From Amaurobius ferox (taxonomy: Eukaryota > Arthropoda > Arachnida > Araneae > Amaurobiidae), in the NCBI GenBank assembly GCA_951213105.1, contig OX578150.1:23440022-23504021 (forward strand): a stretch of 64,000 bases of DNA, given 5' to 3'. The notes under the pieces are model-generated. The model had not been told where the DNA came from. It made no database searches and was given only the letters and a program-made list of their open reading frames with translations. Of this stretch, positions 1-9,475 are shown piece after piece; the stretch's first letter is position 1; each line of letters opens with the position of its first letter. The position numbers and the translations under genes are program-made.

Positions 1-653
1 TTGGGACCTCTAGAATACGAAAAAACTAGTTTTAGCGCGACGTCTGTGTGTGAGTCTGTCTGTGCAATGTATATATCCACTTTAACTTAAAAACTAATGG
101 ATCAAATTTCTAAAATTTGGAAGGTCGCTTGTGTGTGACCCTGGTGCTGATTAGTTTTTGATTTGAAGTTAAAGAACCAGCCTCTGTTTTATCTTTGCGA
201 AATGGTCTGCAAAAATCTTATGCATCCACTCTAGCTAAAAATCTAATTAACCAAATTTCACAAAATTTAGTAGATAAGTCGGTTGTAAGTTACCCTGGCG
301 CTGATTAGATTTTGGTACGACTCTGAAAAGAACTTGCCTTTGTAGACAAAATGGTCCGTAAAAATCGCAAAAATTTAAAATAAAACCACGTTTGCTCATA
401 TGTATCAATTAAATGCTTGTTTTAAGCGTAAGTTTGTATACAATAATGCATAAGATCAACTCCATTACTATAGGATTAACCATTCTCGAGATACGAGTTT
501 TTTCGCATTTCTGTTACGTCGCCTTTGGGTGAAAAATTTTGTATCAAAAGTTCAAATTCATTACTATTTTGTGCAATTAAACTCAATTTAATGAATATTA
601 AAGAAAAAGAAAAAATGATTCTGCAGAGAAAGCCATGTTCTGCTTGCATCAGA
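1..653 (+). mobile_element. Family B hairpin repeat, cut by window edge
   Basis: Matches the complete copy at 63027-63773 from its CCTCTAGAATACG segment to its 3' end. The terminal hairpin lies outside the window. Two internal modules both carry the phrase GGTGCTGATTAGATTTTGG. It ends CTGCAGAGAAAGCC followed by a diverged form of the family terminus TGTGCTGCCCACATCAGA. Non-coding; short ORFs here are chance. Confidence 0.75.
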
Positions 654-671
654 TATTTTCATTTGCAAAAA

Positions 672-1190
672 TTAAAAATTCGATGTGGGCAGCAAATGAT
701 ATTTCCTACAGACACAAAAGAAAAAGTGAGTTTGTTTAATTACACAAAAGTGAGTTAGTTTAATTACACAAAATAACATGGATTTGAATTTGAAGTTTTT
801 TTTATAATTTTCGTTTTCATTTGGCGACTGAACATATTTTCAAACGCAACTTGGCAAAAATACGAAAAAAAAAAACCTGAAACATCGATTGATCCTAAAG
901 TTATGGGGTTGGTCTTATTCTTTTCATCATCAAAAATTACAAGTATTTAATTGATGCATTTGAGCACACGTAGTCTTATTTTAAAGGCTATTTCATCCCG
1001 TATCGTACCAAAATCTAATCAGCACTAAAGTGAGCTCCAGGTGATATATCTGCCAAATTTTGTGAAATTTGGTTAATTAGTTTTTTAGCTAGAGGATACG
1101 TACCTATTTGCAGAGCATTAGGCAAAAAAAAAACGGCAGTTTCTTTTTCTCAGAATCGTACCAAAATCTAATCAACACCACTGTAACCAG
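672..1190 (-). mobile_element. Family B hairpin repeat, partial
   Basis: Reverse-oriented family B copy beginning at TCGATGTGGGCAGC and breaking off near 1190 within the repeated AATCGTACCAAAATCTAATCA module. With the copy at 1-653 it forms a tail-to-tail pair separated by about 20 bp. Confidence 0.65.
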
Positions 1191-1526
1191 TGTTAGGAAG
1201 TATCGAAAATACATGAATTTAAAATGCATTTTCAAAATACATTTGTATTTTAAACTGAAAAAGTAAAGTATTTTGTTAATGTAAAATACATTTGAGTATT
1301 TTGCATTTTCAAAGTACTCAAACTACATTTCTTCAGATTTCCAACTATCGTGTTTTAACCGCAAATGAACAATTCGCAAAAGGGAAAACGGCTATTCTGC
1401 ATTTTGTCTAGTCATTGATTTCGTTTCTAGGAGTTAATCTGAACTTTTTTCAACCTGGCGTTGATCAAGATGTTAATTAGTGGGATGTTTTGTATCTGTG
1501 GACTGTAGTAGTCTTTGAAAAAAAAA
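1191..1526. other. Unassigned stretch with ATACATTTGTAT-rich patch
   Basis: No gene seen. Positions 1200-1330 are rich in self-complementary ATACATTTGTAT and AAATGCATTTT words, which looks like a decayed palindromic repeat. Confidence 0.4.
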
Positions 1527-2345
1527 TCTGATGTAGGCAGCACATGACTTTCCTTATATAATGTAATAAATTTACTACTTTTACAGTAAAAAAAAATTGA
1601 TTATTTTTATAGTAGATATTTATATTCTTTTCAAGATATTGAATTTCCGTTTATTAGTCGTTATTTTCATTGATTTAGCGTCATTTTTATCCATTTAGCG
1701 AGTTTATCGCTAATTTAGCAACATTTAAAAAAGTCGCCAAGTTGGCGACATTCCACCCAATTCGTCGCCAAAATCTCGCCAAGCGTTATGGACGGAGAAA
1801 TAAGTTATTCTTACAGCAGATAAATAACTATTGGTGTTCAAATACAAAAGTATTACTCAAAGTATCTTTTTTCATGAATGGAACAAGCTAGATCCACGAG
1901 AATGATGCCACCCAATTTATCGCATGGTATTACATGTGAAAAGTGAACATATTTCTCAATAGGAAATATATATATTTTTTATTTTATATAACTGTTTGAT
2001 AATTTTTTTGAAAAATGTGCAATATCTCGAGAACGGTTCATGTTAGCGTTCTAAAATTTATGTCAATCGTTTTCTAATGAAAAATTACATCAGAAATGCC
2101 TATTTGCTTTATTATAGGTTTTTTAACTTTATTAAGATTTATTATAGTATCTTTATTATAGGTTTTAATATAACTTTATAATAGGTTTTGATTTTTTGAA
2201 GATTTTTTCAAAATTTCACTCGAAAATTTAAGGGGTTCTGACTATTCGATTACGTATGAAAACAATAGGCTTCCAGTGTTTACGGATTATAATTTTTGTA
2301 CCAAATTTCGTTCGAATCGGTCCATTCGTTCGTCGGTTATCAGAT
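1527..2345 (-). mobile_element. Family A hairpin repeat, hairpin end missing
   Basis: Begins TCTGATGTAGGCAGCACATG, then the inverted-repeat arm ACTTTCCTTATATA, the GGCGA-rich self-complementary segment (about 1680-1795), the AATATCTCGAGAACGG phrase near 2024 and the CGAATCGGTCCATTCGTTCG phrase near 2313. It stops at about 2345, before the GT tract and terminal hairpin seen in full copies. Confidence 0.8.
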
Positions 2346-2530
2346 TAGGATCTCCTGGACACTTGACTATTTCTAGAGTGATGTCAGTCTGTGGTCAATT
2401 TGTGTACATAACTGCCACGAACAGATCTTTGCGAAACTTGATCCAACTTTAAGGAAAACTCTAGAATTAAAATTTGTCGGTCAAATGGTTTTTGCGCGAA
2501 TGTATCTTATTATAGAGCAAAACCAATCAC
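2346..2530 (+). mobile_element. Family D hairpin repeat fragment
   Basis: Resembles the start of the family D copy at 6451: GACCTCC-like text, an ACTATTT..GAGTGATGTC segment, then AACTGCCACGAACAGAT. It directly abuts the broken end of the family A copy. Confidence 0.4.
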
Positions 2531-2757
2531 CAGTGCAACTTTTAATAAAGTCGTAATCAGATAAATCTATTTAGATGACTAAATGTACAATAATATATGC
2601 TGTAAATTAAAGTAGAGAATTGAAAATATTTGAAGTTTAAACATTTATTAAATCGGATAAAATATTTTGTCATAAAAGAAATATATATATTACATTAAAA
2701 TAGTCTTAAAATCTCTGGGCTAGTTCCTTCAAGATCCTTTTAAGTTTCCTACCAAAT

Positions 2758-3183
2758 TCATTCACTAGGAATAAATGATGCACCGGCAGTTTGAATATCT
2801 TCCTCTGAAGATCCAGTTTCTCTAGAATCTTCAACCTCCCGTTCCCTTTGCGTTGGGGCAAGCTGGAGTCCCAATACTACATCTTGGGCCTCCTCTACTT
2901 CAACTTCATCCCCTTCCTGTCGATGTCCACTTTGTACATTTGCATCTTCGACCTCTTCTACTTCACCCTTTTCCTGTCGATGTTCACTTTGTAGAACTGC
3001 ATCTTCAACTTGCAGGGACATGTTACTAGATTGCCGCAGAACAATACGTTCACTTATTACTACATTACCATGAGTTGCAGCTTTGGTAGGGGATAGCTGG
3101 AGATCTACGCAATCTCCTCGTGCTTCATTGCTAACAGCCATGACTTTGGTAGCCAATTCTTCTAGTTTTAGGTTTTCACCCTG
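2758..3183 (-). CDS. Acidic low-complexity ORF, possible further or alternative exon
   Basis: Open frame of at least 132 codons in a region where long ORFs are rare. The protein is acidic, with two near-identical blocks of the form QSEHRQE-KGEVEEVED and QSGHRQEGDEVEVEE, and a segment (ARGDCVDLQLSPTKAA) that echoes the ARDESADLQQSPAA repeats of the upstream exon at 3295-3990. The shared repeat suggests one gene or a tandem exon duplication. A possible acceptor (AAGCACAG before GGTGAAAAC) lies near 3183. Its phase does not fit the best-looking donor in the upstream exon (CAG/GTACGA near 3453), so the joining is unresolved. No known domain recognised. Confidence 0.4.
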   Translation of the reverse strand, partial: QGENLKLEELATKVMAVSNEARGDCVDLQLSPTKAATHGNVVISERIVLRQSSNMSLQVEDAVLQSEHRQEKGEVEEVEDANVQSGHRQEGDEVEVEEAQDVVLGLQLAPTQREREVEDSRETGSSEEDIQTAGASFIPSE

Positions 3184-3294
3184 TGCTTCATTTTTTATTT
3201 TATTATTTCAGTTTTAATAATTCTAAAAAGTTAAAAATATCTGCATATTTAAATGCATCGTTAAGATTAATAATTCCTTGTTTAGGGAATGCGT

Positions 3295-3990
3295 TTATTT
3301 TGGGCCCTTGCGATGTTTTTTCTTCTTTTCATTACCTTTTGCTTTCGATTTGTTTTCATTTTTTTGTTTCTCTATATTTCTCGCATGCTTGTTTCTTAAA
3401 TATTTATTTTCATTTGCAGTAGATTTTACGTAATATGCAGATCCTTCGTACCTGTGTGTGGGTGAGTCCGATAAATAATCTGTTTCTTGTTCATCATGTG
3501 ATGCGTCGCTAATAGCGGCTGGGGATTGCTGCAGATCTGCGCTTTCATCTCGTGCTGCAACACTATTAGTTGCGGTTGCGGATTGCTGCGGATCTGCGCT
3601 TTCATGTCGTGCTGCATCACCAATAGTCGCGGCTGCGGTAGTGGATTGCTGAAGCCCTGTGCTTTCGTCTCTTACTAAATTGGTCATAATGATGTTACTA
3701 GTTGATTGCTGCATTTGTGGGCTTCCACCTTGGGCTACATTGCCAGTAGCAGCATTGCTGGTTGACCAAATTCTTGGTTCTGCTGCTCTGCGAGCGGCGG
3801 AGATGGCGAACCGTTCTGCCTGTTGTTCTGTCAATCTCCATCTGGCCTCCTGCAGTGCCTCTCTAGGATTCCTCATAGCAATGTATCGGTTAGCTGCCTC
3901 ATGAAGCCGCCTTTGTTCTGAAATGAATCGTTCCAAACGAAGCTTTATCCTTCTGAACTCTTCCATTCTTTCTTCATAATCTGAATCCGC
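3295..3990 (-). CDS. Terminal coding exon of a three-exon candidate gene; unknown product
   Basis: The minus-strand sequence ACATTTTTAG/GCGGATTCAG gives an acceptor at 3991/3990, and the frame stays open to a stop at 3295. Residues read ADSDYEERMEEFRR, then a highly charged, probably helical or coiled-coil stretch of about 70 residues rich in R, E, Q and A. Next come three imperfect repeats of about 20 residues of the type ARDESADLQQSPAA, and a Lys/Asn-rich tail ending KKKKHRKGPK. The upstream exons at 4201-4254 and 7298-7559 join it in phase 0, giving about 330 residues. Coding potential is judged from frame length, composition and splice sites only; no family recognised. A chance or TE-derived ORF remains possible. 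Confidence 0.5.
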   Translation of the reverse strand, partial: ADSDYEERMEEFRRIKLRLERFISEQRRLHEAANRYIAMRNPREALQEARWRLTEQQAERFAISAARRAAEPRIWSTSNAATGNVAQGGSPQMQQSTSNIIMTNLVRDESTGLQQSTTAAATIGDAARHESADPQQSATATNSVAARDESADLQQSPAAISDASHDEQETDYLSDSPTHRYEGSAYYVKSTANENKYLRNKHARNIEKQKNENKSKAKGNEKKKKHRKGPK

Positions 3991-4200
3991 CTAAAAATGT
4001 TGCAAGATTAAGAATGAATTTGGAATAGTTTGATAACCACATGAATAGAACAGAGCAGTAACAAACTTTACTATTATAAATATTTTGTTAAGCATTAAGA
4101 TATAAGTATAAATAATTGCTAAAATTTCACAATTAACCCCAAAGCATAATTTTTCCCTACACCAATTCTTATCAATTTTACCTCTGTGTTTTCTCTTAAC

Positions 4201-4254
4201 ATTGAGGAACTCATTCTCAACTCCGAGTACTCTGAACTGAAACTCTGCATACAT
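4201..4254 (-). CDS. Short internal exon of the candidate gene
   Basis: In-frame stretch ending VENEFLN before the donor AAT/GTTAAG at 4201/4200. An alternative donor CACAGAG/GTAAAA at 4182 would put the next exon out of frame with an early stop. Acceptors at 4255 (ATCTAG) or 4237 (AGTTTCAG) both preserve phase 0. The short length makes this the least certain exon. Confidence 0.35.
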
Positions 4255-4364
4255 CTAGATTTATCAAATTTTCACGTTTCGTTACTTGCGTAGGTCATGA
4301 CAGTTTCTGCAGTTTTCTTGCAAATTATAGTGCCGTGTATTTAGATCATATATGCTAAATTATA

Positions 4365-5845
4365 TTAACAAGAAAAATCAATCATGCATAAAGCATTGAT
4401 CTCTAAAATGCATCTCTAAAATGAGATACATTCAGCGCCGATATATTTTAAATTATAGCACTATAATAAATTATATTTGAAAACTTCATGGGGAAAATAT
4501 TAACTTTATTCAAATGACATTGAAATATAAATCTGGCTCTAAAAGCAATATTTCATGTCACTTATTCCCGACAAATAATTTTGAGTGAAACAAATTCAGC
4601 AGTTCTTATACAACTCGTATTACAAACACTTGTTTACATTCGTCATCCATTAAAATTAGGCTTCGTTGTGGAAATAATCAAAGTTTGTTAATCATTTAAA
4701 CTCAAAAATATTGTGAATAGCGTCCTCGCAGAATATAGATGCACAGAAAATACGCAAAAGTGTGGTTTTAGGACGGATGCAACACTAAATAAATTTAACA
4801 GGAAAGATCAATCATGCATATTCATTGTGAAACACTTTCCAACTTCAATGCAATTTTATTTAAACATCTCTACATTCCTCTGTAATATTTTTAAAATTAT
4901 TACAATACTACATCAATTTATTATATTTGAAAACTTAGAACTTCATCGAAAAAAATTAACTTAATTAAAATGACGGCATTTAAATATAAATTGCCTGGTT
5001 TAAACATCTCTAAAATGCCATACATTTCTCTAATATTTTTAAAATTGTGATACAATAATTTATTATATTTGAAAACTTCATCTAAAACACAATTTAATCA
5101 AATGACGTTATCGAAATATAACACGCCTGGCTCTATAAAAGCAGCATTTCATTCATCACAATACTATAATAATTTAATTTAAAAGCTTAAAACCATGGAG
5201 GTACAAGAAATTAAACTATGCTTAAAACTTTATCGAAAAAATAGTCTACTTTTCTGGGTAAAATCAATGAATATTTCATTCATATCAACTGTATTGCAGA
5301 CTCCATGAGTTAAATAATTTTGCGTTAATGAAATGCAACAATTCTTATACAACTCATTCTACATCTTTTGGTATTTACGTTCTCCATAAGTGAAAATTAG
5401 GCTTCGTTCTAGAAATAAAAGTTGGATGATCACTTAAACTCAAATATATTGTAATTTCACCGTTTCAGTATGTAGATGCACAGAATTTTTAGCAAAAATA
5501 AAGCGATTTTGGGACGGATACAACACTAAATATGAATTAGAAAGTACTTTAAAAATCGCGATTTTAAGACGAGATGGATGCCATATTTTATTTTGAAGTG
5601 GGTCACGTGATCCCTTCATATAATGGTCACGATCTCTTCATATAAAAGGTGTAATTATTTTAATTTTTATTTAAAAACTAAATATATTTTGCTGAAATTT
5701 TATATATTTCATGGGATAATTTGAATATTTCCTAAAACTTTCGAAGCAATTTGAGAATTTTAAATCCGCTTAAAAGATGTTTGAAAAATTAGGTCCCATA
5801 GGGTTCAATGCATTTTCTTTCAACACGAGGACGCATGGAAAAGTT
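4365..5845 (+). mobile_element. Family C repeat with internal tandem module
   Basis: Long AT-rich repeat, also present reversed at 42505-43825 and in part at 30845-31265 and 32465-32725. A module of about 430 bp, running from AAGATCAATCATGCAT to GGACGGATGCAACACTAAAT, occurs in tandem (about 4375-4800, then about 4803-5530). The distal part ends with TTGAAAAATTAGGTCCCATA. It lies in the intron between 4255 and 7297 of the minus-strand candidate gene. Confidence 0.7.
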
Positions 5846-6450
5846 CACGCATGGAAAAGCAATCAACGCATGGAAAAGCAATCAACGCGTGGAAAAGTTT
5901 AAAAATAAATTTTAGTCTCTGAAAATGCAACCAAATCGAGGATGGTGAAAAGCTAGACCGTCCGATTCATCCTAAGATATAGAGCAACTTTTTGGACGGC
6001 CCAAATTGAGGGTGTAGAGAAATTTAATTCAAAACCGTACTATATAAATGTTATCCAAAATGTATATCACGTGAATTTTTCTAAAGCCGTATTATTTGCT
6101 TATATCCAGTTTCCTTTTAAAAATTTCGTACAATATCAATCTTTAATACTATTTATATAGAATTTCTTTGAATAGAATCAGACCCCAAATTCGGTGCAAT
6201 TAAAATTTATTTTTACTTTTCTATGCGCCACCGTTGTATAAGGGGGGGGGGGGGCATCGAAAAACTTTATTAAAGATATTAAGTTTTTTTGGAAGAATGT
6301 GTGTAAAGTCGTTCATTTAATTTCTTTCGAGTGGCAGGCACTTTCATAAAAATAACTATCAGTTTTGTTGCCTCAAAATATTCCAAGACTGGCATTTCAT
6401 TCATTGAAAGGAAGGGAATCAAACGCTTTAAAATAAAACTTGAAATTTTT
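5846..6450. other. Unassigned AT-rich DNA with G12-13 run
   Basis: No gene seen. Contains a short tandem of ACGCATGGAAAAGC near 5830-5900, a segment reading GAGGATGGTGAAAAGC, and a homopolymer G run at 6242-6254. Confidence 0.4.
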
Positions 6451-6935
6451 ACTTTCTCATAGTACACAATATAGTATAGAGAAAGTATGGTTTTCACAAG
6501 TTTATTTCGAGGCCAATATGATTGGGACCTCCAACACGTTGACTATTTTTAAAGTCATGTCTATGTCTGATGAATTTGTGTTCACGATAGCTGCTACAAA
6601 TGGATTTTCACGAAAACTTTATATTCGCTTTTTGTTAACTAAAATTCTTGAACTGGGTACAATTTTTTAAAATTGGAGCAAAAACTTCAAAATTTATTAT
6701 TAGAAATATTTTCTTAGCATGACAGTATGAGACAAAATTTCATATTATGCATAAAAGAGGTTTTAGCTCAATGGTCACGAAATTTTAAGTTTAAATCATT
6801 GTGTGTGAAAAATAGCAGAGATACAATATGTGTTCGTCACGTCCTTGGCCCCCTTCCCCTTCGGCCGAAAGGGGGAAGACAAGTTATCCCCTCGAGAAGG
6901 TACATTGCCAAACTTGACATCAATCGAAAGATTTT
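6451..6935 (+). mobile_element. Family D hairpin repeat
   Basis: Starts with a palindrome: ACTTTCTCAT at 6451 is answered by ATAGAGAAAGT ending at 6486. A GATGAATTTGTGTTCACGAT segment and the low-complexity CCCCTTCCCC/GGGGGAAG stretch near 6850-6880 follow. Similar copies occur at about 39915, 45145-45779 (reverse) and 47130-47746 (reverse). The segment GGTACATTGCCAAACTTGA at about 6899-6917 is homologous to the DNA into which the giant palindrome at 47861 inserted. Confidence 0.65.
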
Positions 6936-7015
6936 GAAATGAAACTGCACATCTACGAATTACTGCAAAAACAGCACTTGCAAAAGCCCATTAATCGGCT
7001 AGCAATTGATAAGCG

Positions 7016-7258
7016 TTGGTATCAAAAAGCGTATTTTTAGGCTTGCGGTAGCTTTGAGATCAAAAAGTCTATTTTTAGGCTTGTAATAAATAAGCTTTGG
7101 CATCAAAAAGCCTATTTTTAGACCTGTAATAAATAAGCTTTGGACATCAAAAAGCCCATTTTTAGACCTGTAATAAATAAGCTTTGGACATCAAAAAGCC
7201 CATTTTTAGACCTGTAATAAATAAGCTTTGGACATCAAAAAGCCCATTTTTAGGTTAG
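7016..7258. repeat. 44-bp tandem repeat, about 5.5 copies
   Basis: Units of the form AAGCTTTGGACATC then AAAAAGCCCATTTTTAGACC then TGTAATAAAT. The last three are nearly identical and the first ones are diverged (43 bp, or variant sequence). Starts of AAGCTT at 7092, 7135 and 7179 give the period. The array ends about 40 bp from the splice donor of the first coding exon. Confidence 0.9.
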
Positions 7259-7297
7259 CAGTAGTAAATCAAGATACAGATAAAAACAAATGCTTAC

Positions 7298-7559
7298 CTC
7301 TATTTCTCCTGACACCGTCTCCTGTACTACAGCTGTCTCAGTCTCCTGTCTTGCAGCTGCTGTTTCAGCTACGGGATCTTCCAAGTATCGCACCACGATG
7401 CCCCAGATTCCTAGTGTGGTGATGCCAAGGGAAATAGGTCGAGCGATGTTGGTGGGTATGATTTCCATTTCGGCGAGACACATGCATGCAGCGCCCGTGG
7501 CCAAGAGTCCTCCTTTGTGGACCATAATATCCAAAAGCCTGCTCAAGATTGCCATGTTG
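7298..7559 (-). CDS. First coding exon of candidate gene; short hydrophobic protein start
   Basis: The exon is bounded by TTTCTGTTTCAG/CAAC upstream of ATG (ATG at 7555-7553) and by GAAATAGAG/GTAAGC downstream (7298/7297); both fit consensus. It encodes 86 residues ending VSGEIE in phase 0. Residues about 15-30 (GGLLATGAACMCLA) and 40-58 (PISLGITTLGIWGIVVRYL) are hydrophobic and could be membrane segments; the rest is rich in E, T, A and Q. An acceptor ahead of the ATG implies a non-coding first exon further upstream, past the copia element. The product is not recognised; the exons at 4201-4254 and 3295-3990 continue the frame. Confidence 0.5.
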
Positions 7560-7719
7560 CTGAAACAGAAAGTATAAATTGCAGTGAAATCCAGTTATTC
7601 CAAATCAAAGCGAGACAGCACATTTTATTCAGTACTAGAATACCCGACGTTGTCCGGGATTTCATATGCGAATCTGAATAAACGACCACTGCATAAATAT
7701 TTTTAGGACCGTGATTACT

Positions 7720-7724
7720 GCATG
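7720..7724. repeat. Target-site duplication, left (GCATG)
   Basis: GCATG immediately before the copia LTR start, repeated at 8313-8317 after the LTR end. Confidence 0.85.
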
Positions 7725-7882
7725 TGTTGGGAAATAATTTTCCTTCAACTAACTGTAACTTAACCTTTTCATTTGTGAAAGCGGAGTATCTTCAAGCAGA
7801 TCAGACCACATTATTCGTAAAGTAAGTTTTATAAATGAGAACTAAAAATCTCAAAATTTTGAACTTATTTATGTATTGAGTA

Positions 7883-7963
7883 ATGACAATCTAGCAGATA
7901 TATTAACTAAAGTTGTAAGTAAAGATAAACTGTTAAGATTTAAACAAACATTGAATTTCATGT
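7883..7963 (+). pseudogene. Copia pol C-terminal remnant (end of RNase H)
   Basis: Reads NDNLADILTKVVSKDKLLRF then a few residues to a stop at 7963. The ADxLTK motif followed by a basic helix is the usual end of Copia-superfamily polyproteins. Only about 26 codons remain. Confidence 0.8.
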
Positions 7964-8030
7964 AATGTAATGGTTCTACTTGTATATCTGTTTGTAAAGC
8001 TGTTAACAGAAGTAAAATTACGGGGGGCCT

Positions 8031-8312
8031 TGTTGGGAAATAATTTTCCTTCAACTAACTGTAACTTAACATTAAGGTGAAGTTGTAACTGTGGACCGTA
8101 ACTGGAGAAAGTGAGAGTATAAATGAGTGTGAAATGGATAGTTACAGGCGACTGAGACACAGGGTAAAGCGTTATGGTAGTGGATATATGTTATGTATTG
8201 CCGCAGGATGTGAATTCTAATTTATTATGTAACCTAAGATAGGTATTTAAGATTGTTAATAAATTGTTATGTTATCGAAGATGTCTCTGCATATCACTCA
8301 CGAAACGCTACA
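8031..8312 (+). repeat. Copia 3' LTR
   Basis: 282 bp starting TGTTGGG and ending GCTACA (TG..CA). It is preceded by the purine-rich tract ACGGGGGGCCT and contains an AATAAA-type signal near 8260 (TTAATAAATTG). Confidence 0.85.
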
Positions 8313-8317
8313 GCATG

Positions 8318-9404
8318 GCACTTAAGTATACCAAACTGGTGAAAATTAATAAAAAGCGGTTTCTTTAAAATTTGCATTATTTTTACTTTCATATTAATTT
8401 GAGTAAAATCTCATTTTAATGCCAAACAAAGGAATTTTTTTTTTTTTTTTTTAAACAGGACTGCCGAATGCATTGTAATAGAATTTCAGATAATTTATGA
8501 AAATTTAAATAATTAGGAATACATCCCATAAAGTAATTTAATAAAGAACGCTGTGGGGGCTATTAAACAAGAGCAAAATGTGGCCATACTGTTAAGGTGA
8601 ATGTTTATCATGGCTGACAATCTAAGGGAAACTAAGCCATATTTGCGTTATATATCAGGAAACTCTGAAGCTTAACGTGCAAAGCTTATTAATGACATCA
8701 GATATTGAAATTACTTTATTTTGGGGTCTTGCGCATATGATTTCAAATGTTTTTACAATGTGTACATAAATCCAGAGAAAGGTCAGTTACCTTTCCATTA
8801 TGTGGTTGATTTACAAAAGTTCTTTAATGAGTGAAAATATTTAGGTGACAAGTTTTCTAGCTCTTTAAAGTCTTAATGATAATTGAAAAATTTCCTTAAT
8901 CAAAGTCTTTTTTTTAATACTGAAATATATATTTAATTATATCTCATTTAAAATAAAATCATATTCTATAAAAAATACTTTTGAATTTTAAACATTCACC
9001 TGAAAACATTAAAAGTTCCTTTAATTTACCAAAATTTAATTTCCACCATTATTAAATCTAGGATAACAAATGAAAACTGCAAAATTACATTAAATGAAAC
9101 TAATTTCTCTTCGCAAAGTCCTCTAATAATATCCGAATGTAATTATTAACATTTAATATTGCAGTATTCATCAAGTTTATTTACACATCGGTGATATCAA
9201 CCTAAAATAAACTTAATAAATCAAACTTCAAGCGGAAGTAACTGTAACCCAGCTTTTTACGATGTATTGCAATGCGAAGCAATGCCATTGATTTGGCACT
9301 CAAACACGAGTTTGAGTTAGTGATTTCGCAAGCACCTACCCTTACAGTGACTGCATTTTCGTATTATATTGCTCTAAAAGCAAAAATAGACTTACTGATG
9401 AGGG
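8318..9404. other. Unassigned AT-rich DNA
   Basis: No gene or recognisable element; a T18-type homopolymer sits near 8433-8452. Confidence 0.5.
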
Positions 9405-9475
9405 CAGGGCCTGACTTAGCCCAACTGGGGGCGCGGAGCTGTCAATCCCCCGGGCCCCCTTCACCTCTCAATATA
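9405..9475. mobile_element. Possible hAT-type terminal segment
   Basis: GGCAGGGCCTGACTTAGCCC followed by a G/C-rich stretch resembles the CAGGGCC.. ends of hAT-like elements. No opposite end or target duplication was identified. Confidence 0.2.

Larger units (their letters stand above)
7725..8312 (+). mobile_element. Internally deleted copia-type LTR retrotransposon
   Basis: The first roughly 48 bp of the LTR (TGTTGGGAAATAAT...) occur at 7725 and recur at the start of a complete LTR at 8031. Between them only the end of pol survives. The element is flanked by GCATG on both sides, the 5-bp duplication typical of LTR elements. A large internal deletion has removed most of the 5' LTR and nearly all coding sequence. 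It lies upstream of the minus-strand candidate gene's ATG, probably in a 5' intron. Confidence 0.85.
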
